Shown here: one piece after another, positions 16,425 to 23,921 of the stretch
How positions within the stretch are numbered: position 1 is the first letter of the stretch
How the letters are laid out: every line of letters starts with the position of its first letter
NCBI RefSeq assembly: GCF_900091555.1
Contig: NZ_FMCX01000002.1
Coordinates: 124,001-188,000, forward strand
Direction: 5' to 3'
Length of the DNA: 64,000 nucleotides
Source of the DNA: Micromonospora mirobrigensis
GTDB lineage: Bacteria > Actinomycetota > Actinomycetes > Mycobacteriales > Micromonosporaceae
Program-made: the position numbers and the translations under genes
The notes under the pieces: model-generated
What the model saw: the letters and a program-made list of their open reading frames with translations, nothing else
Told to the model about the DNA's origin: nothing
The model's database searches: none

Positions 16425-16449
16425 GGCGGGGGCGCCGGACGCCCCCGCC
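16425..16449. terminator. Hairpin between convergent pucR-type and dipeptidyl-peptidase genes
   Basis: GGCGGGGGCG at 16425-16434 pairs with CGCCCCCGCC at 16440-16449 around a 5-nt loop. The position between two convergent stop codons suits a bidirectional terminator. Confidence 0.6.
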
Positions 16450-16458
16450 CCGCCCGCG

Positions 16459-18357
16459 TTACAGGCCCGCCGCCACCGCGGCGGTACGCCCGCCGACCAC
16501 CGGCAACTCGATCCGGCTGCGGTCGAAGTGCACGGTGATGTTCGCCCGGGTCTGCTTGGCCCGGCTGCTGTAGCCGGAGTACGAGCCGAGCAGCACCACC
16601 CCGACCTGGTGACCGGCGTCGAAGACGTAGTCCTCCGGCATCAGCCGGACGTCGACCTCGTTCTTCGCCCCCGGCACCAGCGGCGTCGACACGCTCACCG
16701 AGTCGAGGTTGAGCCCGTCGACCACGCCCTTGGTGACCAGCTCCTGCGGGTTGCTGGCGACGTTCTTCGCCACCTGCCTGTAGCAGGCCTCCTCGACCTG
16801 ACCACCCCAGGTCGCCTCCGCGCCCCAGCAGTCCTCGGTGGTCAGCGTCCGCACCCCGTCACCGGCGGTGCTGAACCGCTCCTTGGTTCCGTAGTCGACC
16901 AGCAGGCCGGCGAAGCTGGTGTCCTCGCCGTCGACCGTGGCGTTGATCCGCACGTACGGCGTGCCGGAGATGTGCAGCGGCGCGGTCAGCGGCTGCGACA
17001 GGAACACCAGCCGGTTCGCGGTGTTCGCCAGCGGGTCCGACGGGTGCCGGATGGCGGTGGTCTGGCTCATCACCGGGGTGTCCTGGAAGGTGCGGGCCGC
17101 CTTGCCGGCGGACGGCTTGACCGACAGGCCACCGGCCGGCTGCAACCACACCTGGGTCGGCCGGGCGCCGGGCAGCGGCCAGGTCGGCGCGGTCTCCCAC
17201 ACGTCCGGCGCCCGCTCGACGTCGGCCATCGGCTCGGTCATGATCCCGTTGTCGACGCCCTGCAACCAGAAGTCGAACCAGCGGTGCAGGGTGTCCACCC
17301 ACGGCCCGCGTCGGAAGTCGAACGGGTCGACGTGCCCGGTGCCGGTCAGCCACAGCTTGCGCGGCACGTCCCGCTCGGCGAGCGCCGCCCACCACCTGCT
17401 GAAGTGGTCGGCCCGCACGTTGTCGTCGTTGATCCCGTGCACCACGAACACGCTGGCCCTGACCTGGTCGGCGTGCGGCAGGTAGTCCCGCTCGGCCCAG
17501 AAGTCGTTGTAGTCGCCGGTGACGTCGTCGCCGTCCTGGCCGAGCTTCGCCCGCACCGGCGCGCAGTACGCCCGCCGGTCCGGGTTCGTCACCGTGTTGG
17601 CCAGGCTGCCCGAGTAGTTGTTCGCCCGGGTGACCAGGCCGTTGCTGCGGGAGTAGTCGTACCAGCTGGAGATCGCCGAGATCGGCACGATCGTGGTGAG
17701 CCCGTCCACCCCGCTGGCCGCCGCCGCGTTCGCCAGGGTCCCGTCGTACGACTTGCCGATCATGCCGGTCCGGCCGTTGTGCCAGCCGGCGGTGACCTCC
17801 CGACCGTCGGCGTCGAAGCCCTTGCGCCGGCCGTTGAGCCAGTCGATCGCGGTGGGCGCGCTGAGGTTGTCCGCCCGGCCACCGGTCACCGGGCAGCCGG
17901 TGGAGTTGTTCGTGCCGATCATGTCCAGCAGCACGACCGCGTACCCGCGGGGCACGAAGTAGTTGTCGTAGAACAGCGGCCACCTGTCGAGCAGGCCGTC
18001 ACCGTCGACGTCGGCCTTGCACTCTCCCTCGTTGCCCCGGCACACCGTCGAGTAGTACGGGCTGGCGTCCATCACCACCGGCACCCGCAACCCCTGGTCG
18101 CTGGCCGCCGGCCGGATGATGTCCAGGGCCACCTTGTCCAGCGCACCGTCGCCGTCGGTGTCGACGTCGGAGGTCACGAAGACCCGCTGCCGGACGGCGT
18201 CGGCGTAGCCGAACACCGGCTGGGTCACCCCGTCGGCCACCACGATCGACTGCTCGGCTACGGCCGGCTGCGCCAAGGCGCCGGTCGCCGGCACGCCGGC
18301 GACCAGGGTCACCGCCGCCACCACCGCTGCCCGCCACCGGATCCGATATCCACGCAT
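16459..18357 (-). CDS. Secreted Xaa-Pro dipeptidyl-peptidase (CocE/NonD hydrolase family)
   Basis: The product is 632 aa with a signal peptide (RWRAAVVAAVTLVAGV, cleaved near ALAQPAVA). It is an S15-type alpha/beta hydrolase: MIGKSYDGTLANAAAASG holds the nucleophile serine in GKSYDG, FVVHGINDDNVRADHF supplies the acidic residue, and GTGHVDPFDFR supplies the histidine. The C-terminal beta-sandwich (DCWGAEATWGGQVEEACYRQ onward) is the Xaa-Pro DPP C-terminal domain. It removes N-terminal Xaa-Pro dipeptides from peptides outside the cell and would complement the neighbouring M6 protease and M14 carboxypeptidase in using extracellular protein. The length is normal for the family. Confidence 0.93.
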   Translation of the reverse strand: MRGYRIRWRAAVVAAVTLVAGVPATGALAQPAVAEQSIVVADGVTQPVFGYADAVRQRVFVTSDVDTDGDGALDKVALDIIRPAASDQGLRVPVVMDASPYYSTVCRGNEGECKADVDGDGLLDRWPLFYDNYFVPRGYAVVLLDMIGTNNSTGCPVTGGRADNLSAPTAIDWLNGRRKGFDADGREVTAGWHNGRTGMIGKSYDGTLANAAAASGVDGLTTIVPISAISSWYDYSRSNGLVTRANNYSGSLANTVTNPDRRAYCAPVRAKLGQDGDDVTGDYNDFWAERDYLPHADQVRASVFVVHGINDDNVRADHFSRWWAALAERDVPRKLWLTGTGHVDPFDFRRGPWVDTLHRWFDFWLQGVDNGIMTEPMADVERAPDVWETAPTWPLPGARPTQVWLQPAGGLSVKPSAGKAARTFQDTPVMSQTTAIRHPSDPLANTANRLVFLSQPLTAPLHISGTPYVRINATVDGEDTSFAGLLVDYGTKERFSTAGDGVRTLTTEDCWGAEATWGGQVEEACYRQVAKNVASNPQELVTKGVVDGLNLDSVSVSTPLVPGAKNEVDVRLMPEDYVFDAGHQVGVVLLGSYSGYSSRAKQTRANITVHFDRSRIELPVVGGRTAAVAAGL

Positions 18358-18731
18358 GTGCGGCTCCTCCTCCCCGCACCGGCCCGTGGGCCTGCACGCC
18401 CCGGCGCTGACCGGGAAGAACGTGCGCCGCCGGCGCGGCAGTTGGAAAGAACCTACGAACCGCGCCCGGGCAGGTCATCGGACACCTGTTCCAGATGCGG
18501 CCGGCCCGCTCCTACGCCTGTCGCAACCCGTCCGCGCATCGCCGTCCATCGTTGACAGACCTCGCGCGGCCCGTCCAGGATGGGCCCACCCCGGTGGTCA
18601 GGACCGCACCGGATGACCGCCGCAGGCGTCCGCGGCCGCCGACCACGCACCGCGTCACCGTCCTCGGGGAACACCACGCCGACCGCTCCGGCGTTCCGTG
18701 CTGCCCGCATCCGCCGACCGAGAGGGCCGCC
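18358..18731. other. Divergent intergenic region between dipeptidyl-peptidase and carboxypeptidase genes
   Basis: This stretch of 374 bp has no convincing gene. It contains the promoter assigned to the carboxypeptidase (18552-18581) and must also hold the promoter of the leftward dipeptidyl-peptidase gene, which I could not place. An AGTTGGAAAGAAC segment near 18440 is locally A-rich. Confidence 0.5.
18552..18581 (+). promoter_or_regulatory. Putative sigma-70-type promoter of M14 carboxypeptidase gene
   Basis: TTGACA at 18552-18557 and CAGGAT at 18576-18581 are separated by 18 bp, close to the actinobacterial vegetative consensus. The predicted leader is about 140 nt to the ATG at 18732. Confidence 0.6.
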
Positions 18732-21188
18732 ATGCGAACGCCCCACCTGCCCGACCCGACCGACCGTCCCTGGCGACGGCGGGTGCCCGCCGTCGTCGCC
18801 GCCGCCGTCTCCACCCTCCTGCTGGTCACCCCCGCCGGCGCGGTCACCCTGCCCGCCGCCGTGCCCGTCGGGCCCGCCGGACCGGCCGTCGACCTGGGTC
18901 GGACCGCCGACGAACAGGCCAGCGTGGTGGAGGTGCTGCTGGCCGACACCGCCGAACTGGACCGGCTGGTCGCCACCGGCGTCGACCTGGACCACGAGGT
19001 CTCCCGCACCGATGCGGGCATCGTCGCGCACGCCGTGGTCACCCCGACCGAGGCCGCCACCCTCACCGGGCTGGGCTACCGGCTCGGCGCGACCGTCTTC
19101 GCACCGCGGGACTCCGCCGACCGGGTCGCCGAGCGGCAGGCCACCATCGCCGAGCACGTCGCCGAGAACCGGGCCTTCACCGCGACCCTGGCGGCCGACC
19201 CCGACACCGCCGACGTGAAGATCATCCGGGCGGACTACTACACCTCCGGCACCAACCAGGTGCTCTCCGTCGAGGCCAAGTGGGCCCGGGGGCAGACCTC
19301 CACCAGCGTGCTCACCGTCGCCCGGGACAGCGGACCGGGCACCGCCATCGGCTCCGGCGGCACCCAGAACATCAGCCGCTTCGTCGACGCCGGCGTCTAC
19401 CTCTACCACCGGGGCGCCGCCACGGTGACCGCCCGGCCCGACCGGATCCAGATCACCAGCCCCACCGGCGACGTCGCCACCGCCACCGTCACCGACTGGC
19501 TGCCGATCCCGGCGGACAACCCGGAGGGCCCCGGCTACGAGAAGGACTTCGTCGCCAGCTACCTCACCCCCACCGACCTGTACGCCCGGATCAAGCAGCT
19601 CGCCGCCGCGTACCCGGGTCTCGCCGAGATCGTCGAGCTGCCGTACAAGACCAACGGCTACCGGCGCAAGGCCCAGGCCCTCTTCGGCGCCGCCAACGCC
19701 AGCCGGGTCGGCGTGGACTCCCGCGCCTGGGGCCACCAGGGCGGCAACGACCTGGCCGTCACCCTCACCGACCCCGGCGCCGCCGACCGCCCGCTGACCG
19801 TCACCGTCACCGGCACCGACATCCGGGTCGAGCTGGCCACCGACGCCACCGGCGCGGTCACCAGCACCGCCGCCGAGGTGGTCGCCGCCCTCAACACGCG
19901 GGCCGGCACGCTCGTGCAGGCGTACACCTTCCGTGGCAGCCCGGGCACCGGCGTGGTCGCCCCCGCCGCGCGCACCCCGCTCACCGATGGCCTGAAGGCG
20001 CCGGCGAGCGTCTCCCGCGACCCGCACCCGGTGTACGCCATCCGGATCGGCAAGCACCGCGACGGCACGAAGACCGGGGTGCTCGCCTACGCCCAGGAGC
20101 ACGCCCGAGAGTGGGTGCCGCCGCTGGTCACCGTGGAGACCGCCGAGCGGCTGCTGCGCAACTACGGCCACGACGGCCGGACCAGGCAGCTCCTCGACAA
20201 CCTCGACATCTGGATCGCCCCGTCGATCAACCCGGACGGCGGCCACTACTCGTTCTACGACTTCAACTCGCAGCGCAAGAACATGACCAACCACTGCCCG
20301 CTGACCGGGGCGGCCGACGCGCTGTCGCGCAACTCGTGGGGCGTGGACAACAACCGCAACTACACCGAGTACAGCCTCTTCGACGGCTACTCCGGCGCCT
20401 CGGACAGCTGCACCAGCGGCAGCTACGCCGGGCCGAGCGAACTGTCCGAACCGGAGGACCGCAACGTCGACTGGCTGGCCAGCCGGCCGAACATCAGGTT
20501 CTCGATGAACCTGCACTCGTCCGGCAACTACTTCATGTGGAGTCCCGGGGCGTACACGCTGCCGGACCGGACCTCCGCGCCGCGACCGACCCTGGCCCAG
20601 GAGTCGTACTTCTGGGGCGCCTCGTCGCGGATCCTCACCGCGATCAAGCGGCACCGCAACATGGCCGTCACCCCGGCCCGCACCGGCCCGATCTCCGACG
20701 TGCTCTATTCCGCGGCCGGCAACTCCGGCGACATGCTCTGGTACAAGTACGGCATCTACGCCTGGAACTTCGAGGTGGGCACCGCGTTCCAGCCCGACTG
20801 GGACGAGGCACACGAGGAGACCATGGAGTTCGCCAACGGCCTGGTCGAGCTGCTCCGGGTCGCCCGGGACTTCTCCACCGACAGGCAACGGCCGGAGAGC
20901 ACCCTCGTGGTGCAGCCCAGCGCCACCCCCGGCATGGTGAACGTGACCTTCCGGACCAGCGAGGCCGCCGGCGTCTTCTACACCCTCGACGGGTCGGCGC
21001 CCACCTACTCGTCCACCCTCTACGCCTCCGCCGGGATCCGGGAGGGCGGCGAGACGCTCACCGTGCCGGTCGGCACCACCGTGGGCTGGTTCTCCGTCGA
21101 CGCCGCCGGCAACGTGGAGAACAACTACACCCCCGACGGTACGGCGAGGAACTACCGCAAGGGCAGCGCGGTCCTGCCCGTGGGCTGA
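18732..21188 (+). CDS. Secreted M14 zinc carboxypeptidase with C-terminal CHB/HEX-type domain
   Basis: The product is 818 aa from the ATG at 18732, with GAGAGGG upstream and a signal peptide (RRRVPAVVAAAVSTLLL) right after; an open upstream extension is not coding-like. Zinc ligands and catalytic residues of M14 are visible: AQEHAREWVPP (HxxE), INPDGG, VDNNRNY, MNLHSSGNYFMW (third ligand His) and AWNFEVGTAFQ with the general-base Glu. An N-terminal propeptide-like region precedes the catalytic domain. A C-terminal beta-sandwich with VFYTLDGSAPTYSSTLY looks like a chitobiase C-terminal-type module. It trims C-terminal residues from extracellular peptides and matches the peptidase theme of the two genes to its left. 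Confidence 0.93.
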   Translation: MRTPHLPDPTDRPWRRRVPAVVAAAVSTLLLVTPAGAVTLPAAVPVGPAGPAVDLGRTADEQASVVEVLLADTAELDRLVATGVDLDHEVSRTDAGIVAHAVVTPTEAATLTGLGYRLGATVFAPRDSADRVAERQATIAEHVAENRAFTATLAADPDTADVKIIRADYYTSGTNQVLSVEAKWARGQTSTSVLTVARDSGPGTAIGSGGTQNISRFVDAGVYLYHRGAATVTARPDRIQITSPTGDVATATVTDWLPIPADNPEGPGYEKDFVASYLTPTDLYARIKQLAAAYPGLAEIVELPYKTNGYRRKAQALFGAANASRVGVDSRAWGHQGGNDLAVTLTDPGAADRPLTVTVTGTDIRVELATDATGAVTSTAAEVVAALNTRAGTLVQAYTFRGSPGTGVVAPAARTPLTDGLKAPASVSRDPHPVYAIRIGKHRDGTKTGVLAYAQEHAREWVPPLVTVETAERLLRNYGHDGRTRQLLDNLDIWIAPSINPDGGHYSFYDFNSQRKNMTNHCPLTGAADALSRNSWGVDNNRNYTEYSLFDGYSGASDSCTSGSYAGPSELSEPEDRNVDWLASRPNIRFSMNLHSSGNYFMWSPGAYTLPDRTSAPRPTLAQESYFWGASSRILTAIKRHRNMAVTPARTGPISDVLYSAAGNSGDMLWYKYGIYAWNFEVGTAFQPDWDEAHEETMEFANGLVELLRVARDFSTDRQRPESTLVVQPSATPGMVNVTFRTSEAAGVFYTLDGSAPTYSSTLYASAGIREGGETLTVPVGTTVGWFSVDAAGNVENNYTPDGTARNYRKGSAVLPVG

Positions 21189-21237
21189 ACCACCCGGTGG
21201 GGCGCGGCGTCAGCGTCGACGTCGCGTCCCACCGCGG

Positions 21238-22167
21238 TCAGCCCCGGTCGGCGGCCCGCCGGTGCCCGTCCTCCCGGCCGACCCGCAGCTCCCGTTCCAG
21301 CTCGCCGATCACCGCCCGCAGGTCGTCCAGGCGTTGGCTGATCGCGATCCGGTCCAGCTCGTCCGGCACGCCGTCGCCGTCGGCGTCGTAGTCCGGGGCC
21401 AGCCGCTCGGTCATCTCCAACCGGCGGGCCTCCTCCATCGAGTTGACGATGACCGCGATCAGGATGTTCAGCAGCAGGTTCACGGTGATCAGCACGTAGC
21501 TGACGTAGTAGACCAGCGTCCAGCGGGACACCTCCAGGCCCTGCTGGATCAGGTCCGGCAGCGTCTCCAGCGACAGCAGCACGAACAGCGTCAGCAGGGA
21601 CCGGCCGATGTTGCCGTACTCCTCCGGATGGGTCTGCCCGAAGATCAGCCAGCCGGCCATCCCGTAGACGTAGAGGGTCACCGCGGCCAGGGCGAGGAAG
21701 CCGCCGACGCCCGGCAGGCTGCGCAGCAGCGCCGTGACGATGGTGCGCAGCCCCGGGGAGAACCGCACCAGCCGCAGCACCCGGGCGACCCGCACCACCC
21801 GCAGCAGCGCCGAGTCCCCGTGCAGGCCGGGCAGGAAGATCGCCACGGTCACCACCAGGTCGAAGACGTTCCAGCCGTGCCGGAAGAAGTCCTGCGGCCG
21901 ATGGCCGTACGCCAGCACCCGGATGGCGATCTCCGCCACGAACATCGCCCGGAACGCCCACTCCAGCCAGCGCAGCACCGGCCCGGCCGCCCCCAGGTGC
22001 GGGTAGGTCTCCAGGCCCAGCACGGTGGCGTTCGCCCCGATCAGCACGATGATGACGATCTCGAACGGCCGCGACCGCGCCAGTCGCGCGCAGCAGCCGG
22101 CCACCCCGCGCGGTCGCGGCCCGCCGGGCACACCCCGCTGTTCGGGTACGACCGAACCGCTCACCAC
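21238..22167 (-). CDS. Single-domain voltage-gated cation channel with C-terminal EF-hand-like motif
   Basis: The product is 309 aa from the GTG at 22167 (a second GTG follows directly), with GGGGTGAGGG about 10 nt upstream. Six membrane segments plus a pore loop fit the prokaryotic Ion_trans fold. Segment S4 has arginines at 123, 126, 129, 132 and 135, one every three residues, as in a voltage sensor. The pore loop reads LLSLETLPD, where Glu201 sits at the place of the selectivity-filter glutamate of bacterial sodium channels (TLESW there, SLETL here). After S6 (NILIAVIVNSMEEARR) comes DYDADGDGVPDELD, an EF-hand/thrombospondin-type calcium loop (Asp261, 263, 265, 272), then a short coiled coil that could tetramerise. 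Ion selectivity is not certain. Confidence 0.9.
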   Translation of the reverse strand: MVSGSVVPEQRGVPGGPRPRGVAGCCARLARSRPFEIVIIVLIGANATVLGLETYPHLGAAGPVLRWLEWAFRAMFVAEIAIRVLAYGHRPQDFFRHGWNVFDLVVTVAIFLPGLHGDSALLRVVRVARVLRLVRFSPGLRTIVTALLRSLPGVGGFLALAAVTLYVYGMAGWLIFGQTHPEEYGNIGRSLLTLFVLLSLETLPDLIQQGLEVSRWTLVYYVSYVLITVNLLLNILIAVIVNSMEEARRLEMTERLAPDYDADGDGVPDELDRIAISQRLDDLRAVIGELERELRVGREDGHRRAADRG

Positions 22168-22332
22168 GCGCGCGCCCTCACCCCGGCATTCGTGACGCCT
22201 GAGTTGGCGACCGGGTGGGCAGGGCGGGGCGGGGATCCGGCGGGCATGCGGCTCAGCCTAACCAGCGTTCACGCCCCGCCCGGTATCCGCAGAAGCCACG
22301 CACAACTGCCGCAATGGAGGCGGGAATATACG

Positions 22333-22361
22333 TTGCCATTCCCTGATGGCCCGTCTAACGT
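22333..22361 (+). promoter_or_regulatory. Putative promoter ahead of the small ORF and tRNA cluster
   Basis: TTGCCA at 22333-22338 and TAACGT at 22356-22361 with a 17-bp spacer make a good vegetative-type promoter. Transcription would start near 22368, about 35 nt before the small ORF. Confidence 0.6.
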
Positions 22362-22402
22362 GGATCGGGCAGGCAAGGACCGCACCGATCGAGGGAGTCA
22401 CC

Positions 22403-22534
22403 GTGAAGCAGTTCACCGGCGCCGAGACGCTACGGCTGATGCCGTGCGGCCCGGGCATGCTGCTGCCGGTCGGGCGATCCCGTGATCTGCTCGCGGGCCG
22501 ACGACTCCGCAGCTCAGGGTGGTGGCGCAGCTAG
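22403..22534 (+). CDS. Putative 43-aa small protein
   Basis: A GTG at 22403 has GAGGGAG seven bases upstream and a well-spaced promoter about 40 bp further up. It opens a 43-codon frame encoding MKQFTGAETLRLMPCGPG and a tail ending SSGWWRS. It is rich in Leu, Arg and Gly with one Cys, has no membrane segment, and I do not recognise it. A terminator-like hairpin follows 19 bp after the stop. The complete promoter, ribosome site, frame and terminator unit is the reason to list it, but a non-coding leader RNA for the tRNA cluster would look similar. Confidence 0.4.
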   Translation: MKQFTGAETLRLMPCGPGMLLPVGRSRDLLAGRRLRSSGWWRS

Positions 22535-22553
22535 CGCCGGCGTCAGCGACGCA

Positions 22554-22585
22554 GCCGCCCTCCCCACCGGGACCGGGCGGCTTTT
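22554..22585 (+). terminator. Hairpin with T-run downstream of the small ORF
   Basis: GCCGCCC (22554-22560) pairs with GGGCGGC (22575-22581), followed directly by TTTT. This is one of very few hairpins with a T-run in the window. It could end the small-ORF transcript or act as an attenuator before the tRNA cluster. Confidence 0.6.
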
Positions 22586-22697
22586 CCGTGTCCGACGACC
22601 TGTCGGGAAACGTCACTCCACCCGGCGGGGAATCGCTTCCACGACCATTACTGCTTCGCTTTCTCTCCGTTCCGGAATGGCAGGTGACGCAATTCCA

Positions 22698-22773
22698 GCC
22701 CTCGTGGCCCAATCCGGCAGAGGCGCCAGGCCGAGGTCCTGGTCACGTGCGCGTTCGAGTCGCGCCGAGGGCA
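22698..22773 (+). tRNA. Non-canonical tRNA-like gene (Leu-GAG-type D-arm and anticodon, no long variable arm)
   Basis: 76 nt fold into a cloverleaf: 7-bp acceptor (GCCCTCG/CGAGGGC) with discriminator A; 3-bp D-stem GCC/GGC with a Leu-like AAT..GGCAGA loop; 5-bp anticodon stem CCAGG/CCTGG with loop CCGAGGT; 6-nt variable region; perfect T-arm GCGCG-TTCGAGT-CGCGC. The anticodon position reads GAG with G37, as in tRNA-Leu(GAG), but base 33 is C rather than U and the long class-II variable arm of leucine tRNAs is missing. No CCA is encoded. Every stem is intact, so simple decay is unlikely. It may not be read in normal translation. Confidence 0.5.
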
Positions 22774-22796
22774 CTGCCGCGCCACGGCGCGGCCTC

Positions 22797-22869
22797 GCCG
22801 ACGTAGCTCAGCGGTAGAGCATCGGGCTCATCTCCGCCAGGGCACCCGGATCGACACCGGGCGTCGGCA
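22797..22869 (+). tRNA. Non-canonical tRNA-like gene (CAT anticodon position, weak anticodon stem)
   Basis: 73 nt with a perfect 7-bp acceptor (GCCGACG/CGTCGGC), discriminator A and an encoded CCA at 22870-22872. The D-arm is normal (GCTC/GAGC), and so is the 5-bp T-stem (CCCGG/CCGGG), but its loop is ATCGACA instead of TTCRANY. The anticodon loop would be CTCATCT, giving CAT (Met), yet the stem pairs poorly: only two or three G-C pairs next to the loop, or a CGGG/TCCG stem with a 6-nt loop. Other arms are intact, so this is either a specialised tRNA or a recently damaged tRNA-Met. Confidence 0.45.
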
Positions 22870-22873
22870 CCAC

Positions 22874-22959
22874 GCGCTCGTGGTGGAACAGGTATACACG
22901 CCGGCCTCAGGTGCCGGTGCCCCGCGAGGGGCGTGGGGGTTCGACTCCCCCCGAGCGCA
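22874..22959 (+). tRNA. tRNA-Leu(CAG)
   Basis: An 86-nt class-II tRNA: acceptor GCGCTCG/CGAGCGC, D-arm GTGGTGGAACAGGTATACACG, anticodon stem CCGGC/GCCGG with loop CTCAGGT (anticodon CAG), a long variable arm built on GCCCC/GGGGC, and T-arm GGGGG-TTCGACT-CCCCC. No CCA is encoded. It starts 1 bp after the CCA of the preceding tRNA-like gene, so the two are likely co-transcribed. Confidence 0.93.
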
Positions 22960-22989
22960 CGACGGCCGGGGCCATCCCGGCCGGGCAAC

Positions 22990-23062
22990 GCCCCCGTAGC
23001 TCAGTGGACAGAGCGTCCGGCTACGAACCGGAATGTCGCGCGTTCGAGTCGCGCCGGGGGCA
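22990..23062 (+). tRNA. tRNA-Arg(ACG)
   Basis: 73 nt: acceptor GCCCCCG/CGGGGGC, D-arm GCTC/GAGC, anticodon stem TCCGG/CCGGA with loop CTACGAA (anticodon ACG), T-arm GCGCG-TTCGAGT-CGCGC, discriminator A, no encoded CCA. It reads CGU/CGC/CGA codons after A34-to-inosine editing. Confidence 0.95.
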
Positions 23063-23127
23063 CGAGCCGCCCGCCTTCGTCGATATTCGGTGGCGGTACG
23101 GCGGCGACGCGCGCAGGCTGCACCACC

Positions 23128-23883
23128 ATGACGAGCAGTGACCTGTGGGACGAGGAGACCGCGGCGGCGTACGACGACGCCTCGGCGCAGATGTTCGCAC
23201 CCGACGTGCTCGATCCGGCGGTGAGCTTCCTCGCCGGGCTCGCCGGCGACGGGCCCGCCCTGGAGTTCGCGATCGGCACGGGGCGGGTGGCGGTGCCGCT
23301 CGCCGCGCGCGGCGTACCGGTCTCCGGGATCGAGCTCTCCCAGCCGATGGTCGACCAGCTGCGCCGCAGGGCGTCCGCGCGGGAGCTGCCGGTGGCGGTC
23401 GGCGACATGGCGACCACGGTCGTCCCGGGCCGCTTCGCGCTGGTCTACGTGGTGTGGAACAGCATCAGCAACCTGCGTACGCAGGACGAGCAGGTGGAGT
23501 GCTTCCGCAACGCCGCCCGGCACCTGTCACCGGGGGGCCGGTTCGTGGTGGAACTGTGGGTGCCGGGGATCCGGCGTTTCCCGCCGGGCCAGGCGGCGGT
23601 GCCGTTCGCGGTGAGCGACCGGCACGTCGGCTTCGACACGTTCGACATGGTCACCCAGCAGGGGACCTCGCATCACTACCGTCGGCTGGACGACGGCAGC
23701 GCCCGGTACGCCGCCAGCAACTTCCGCTACATCTGGCCGGCCGAGTGCGACCTGATGGCGCGGCTGGCCGGGTTGGCGTTGGAGCGGCGGGTGGCGGACT
23801 GGAGCGGGGCGCCGTTCACCTCGGACAGTGAGAGCCATGTGTCGGTCTGGCGTAAGCCGCTCGATGCCTCCGACCAGGACTGA
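23128..23883 (+). CDS. Class I SAM-dependent methyltransferase
   Basis: The product is 251 aa from the ATG at 23128. It begins MTSSDLWDEETAAAYDDAS, the usual YDxxA lead-in, followed by motif I ALEFAIGTGRVAVPLAARG, then GIELSQPMVDQLRRR (motif II, Glu binding the ribose), VVGDMATT-like and VYVVWNSISNL (motif III/IV), and LSPGGRFVVELWVPG. The layout is that of small-molecule methyltransferases of the Methyltransf_25 type. The substrate is not evident; a His/Tyr-containing tail (SHHYRRLDD, NFRYIWPAE) is common among uncharacterised actinobacterial members. It lies right after the tRNA cluster. Confidence 0.9.
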   Translation: MTSSDLWDEETAAAYDDASAQMFAPDVLDPAVSFLAGLAGDGPALEFAIGTGRVAVPLAARGVPVSGIELSQPMVDQLRRRASARELPVAVGDMATTVVPGRFALVYVVWNSISNLRTQDEQVECFRNAARHLSPGGRFVVELWVPGIRRFPPGQAAVPFAVSDRHVGFDTFDMVTQQGTSHHYRRLDDGSARYAASNFRYIWPAECDLMARLAGLALERRVADWSGAPFTSDSESHVSVWRKPLDASDQD

Positions 23884-23921
23884 GCGACGCCGGGAGCGAT
23901 GGTGATCGGGCGGCCGGGCGG

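Noticed and set aside
18453..20888. 811-codon minus-strand frame opposite the carboxypeptidase
   Set aside because: Shadow frame; the M14 zinc and catalytic motifs are on the plus strand.
22519..22806. 95-aa plus-strand frame across the tRNA-like genes
   Set aside because: It runs through the terminator hairpin and a tRNA-like fold, and the protein is Pro-rich without features.
22745..23062. Duplicated tRNA 3' end as an integration (att) scar
   Set aside because: The sequence at 22745-22773 resembles the tRNA-Arg 3' end, but it belongs to a complete cloverleaf with its own matching acceptor strand at 22698-22704, and no integrase is nearby.
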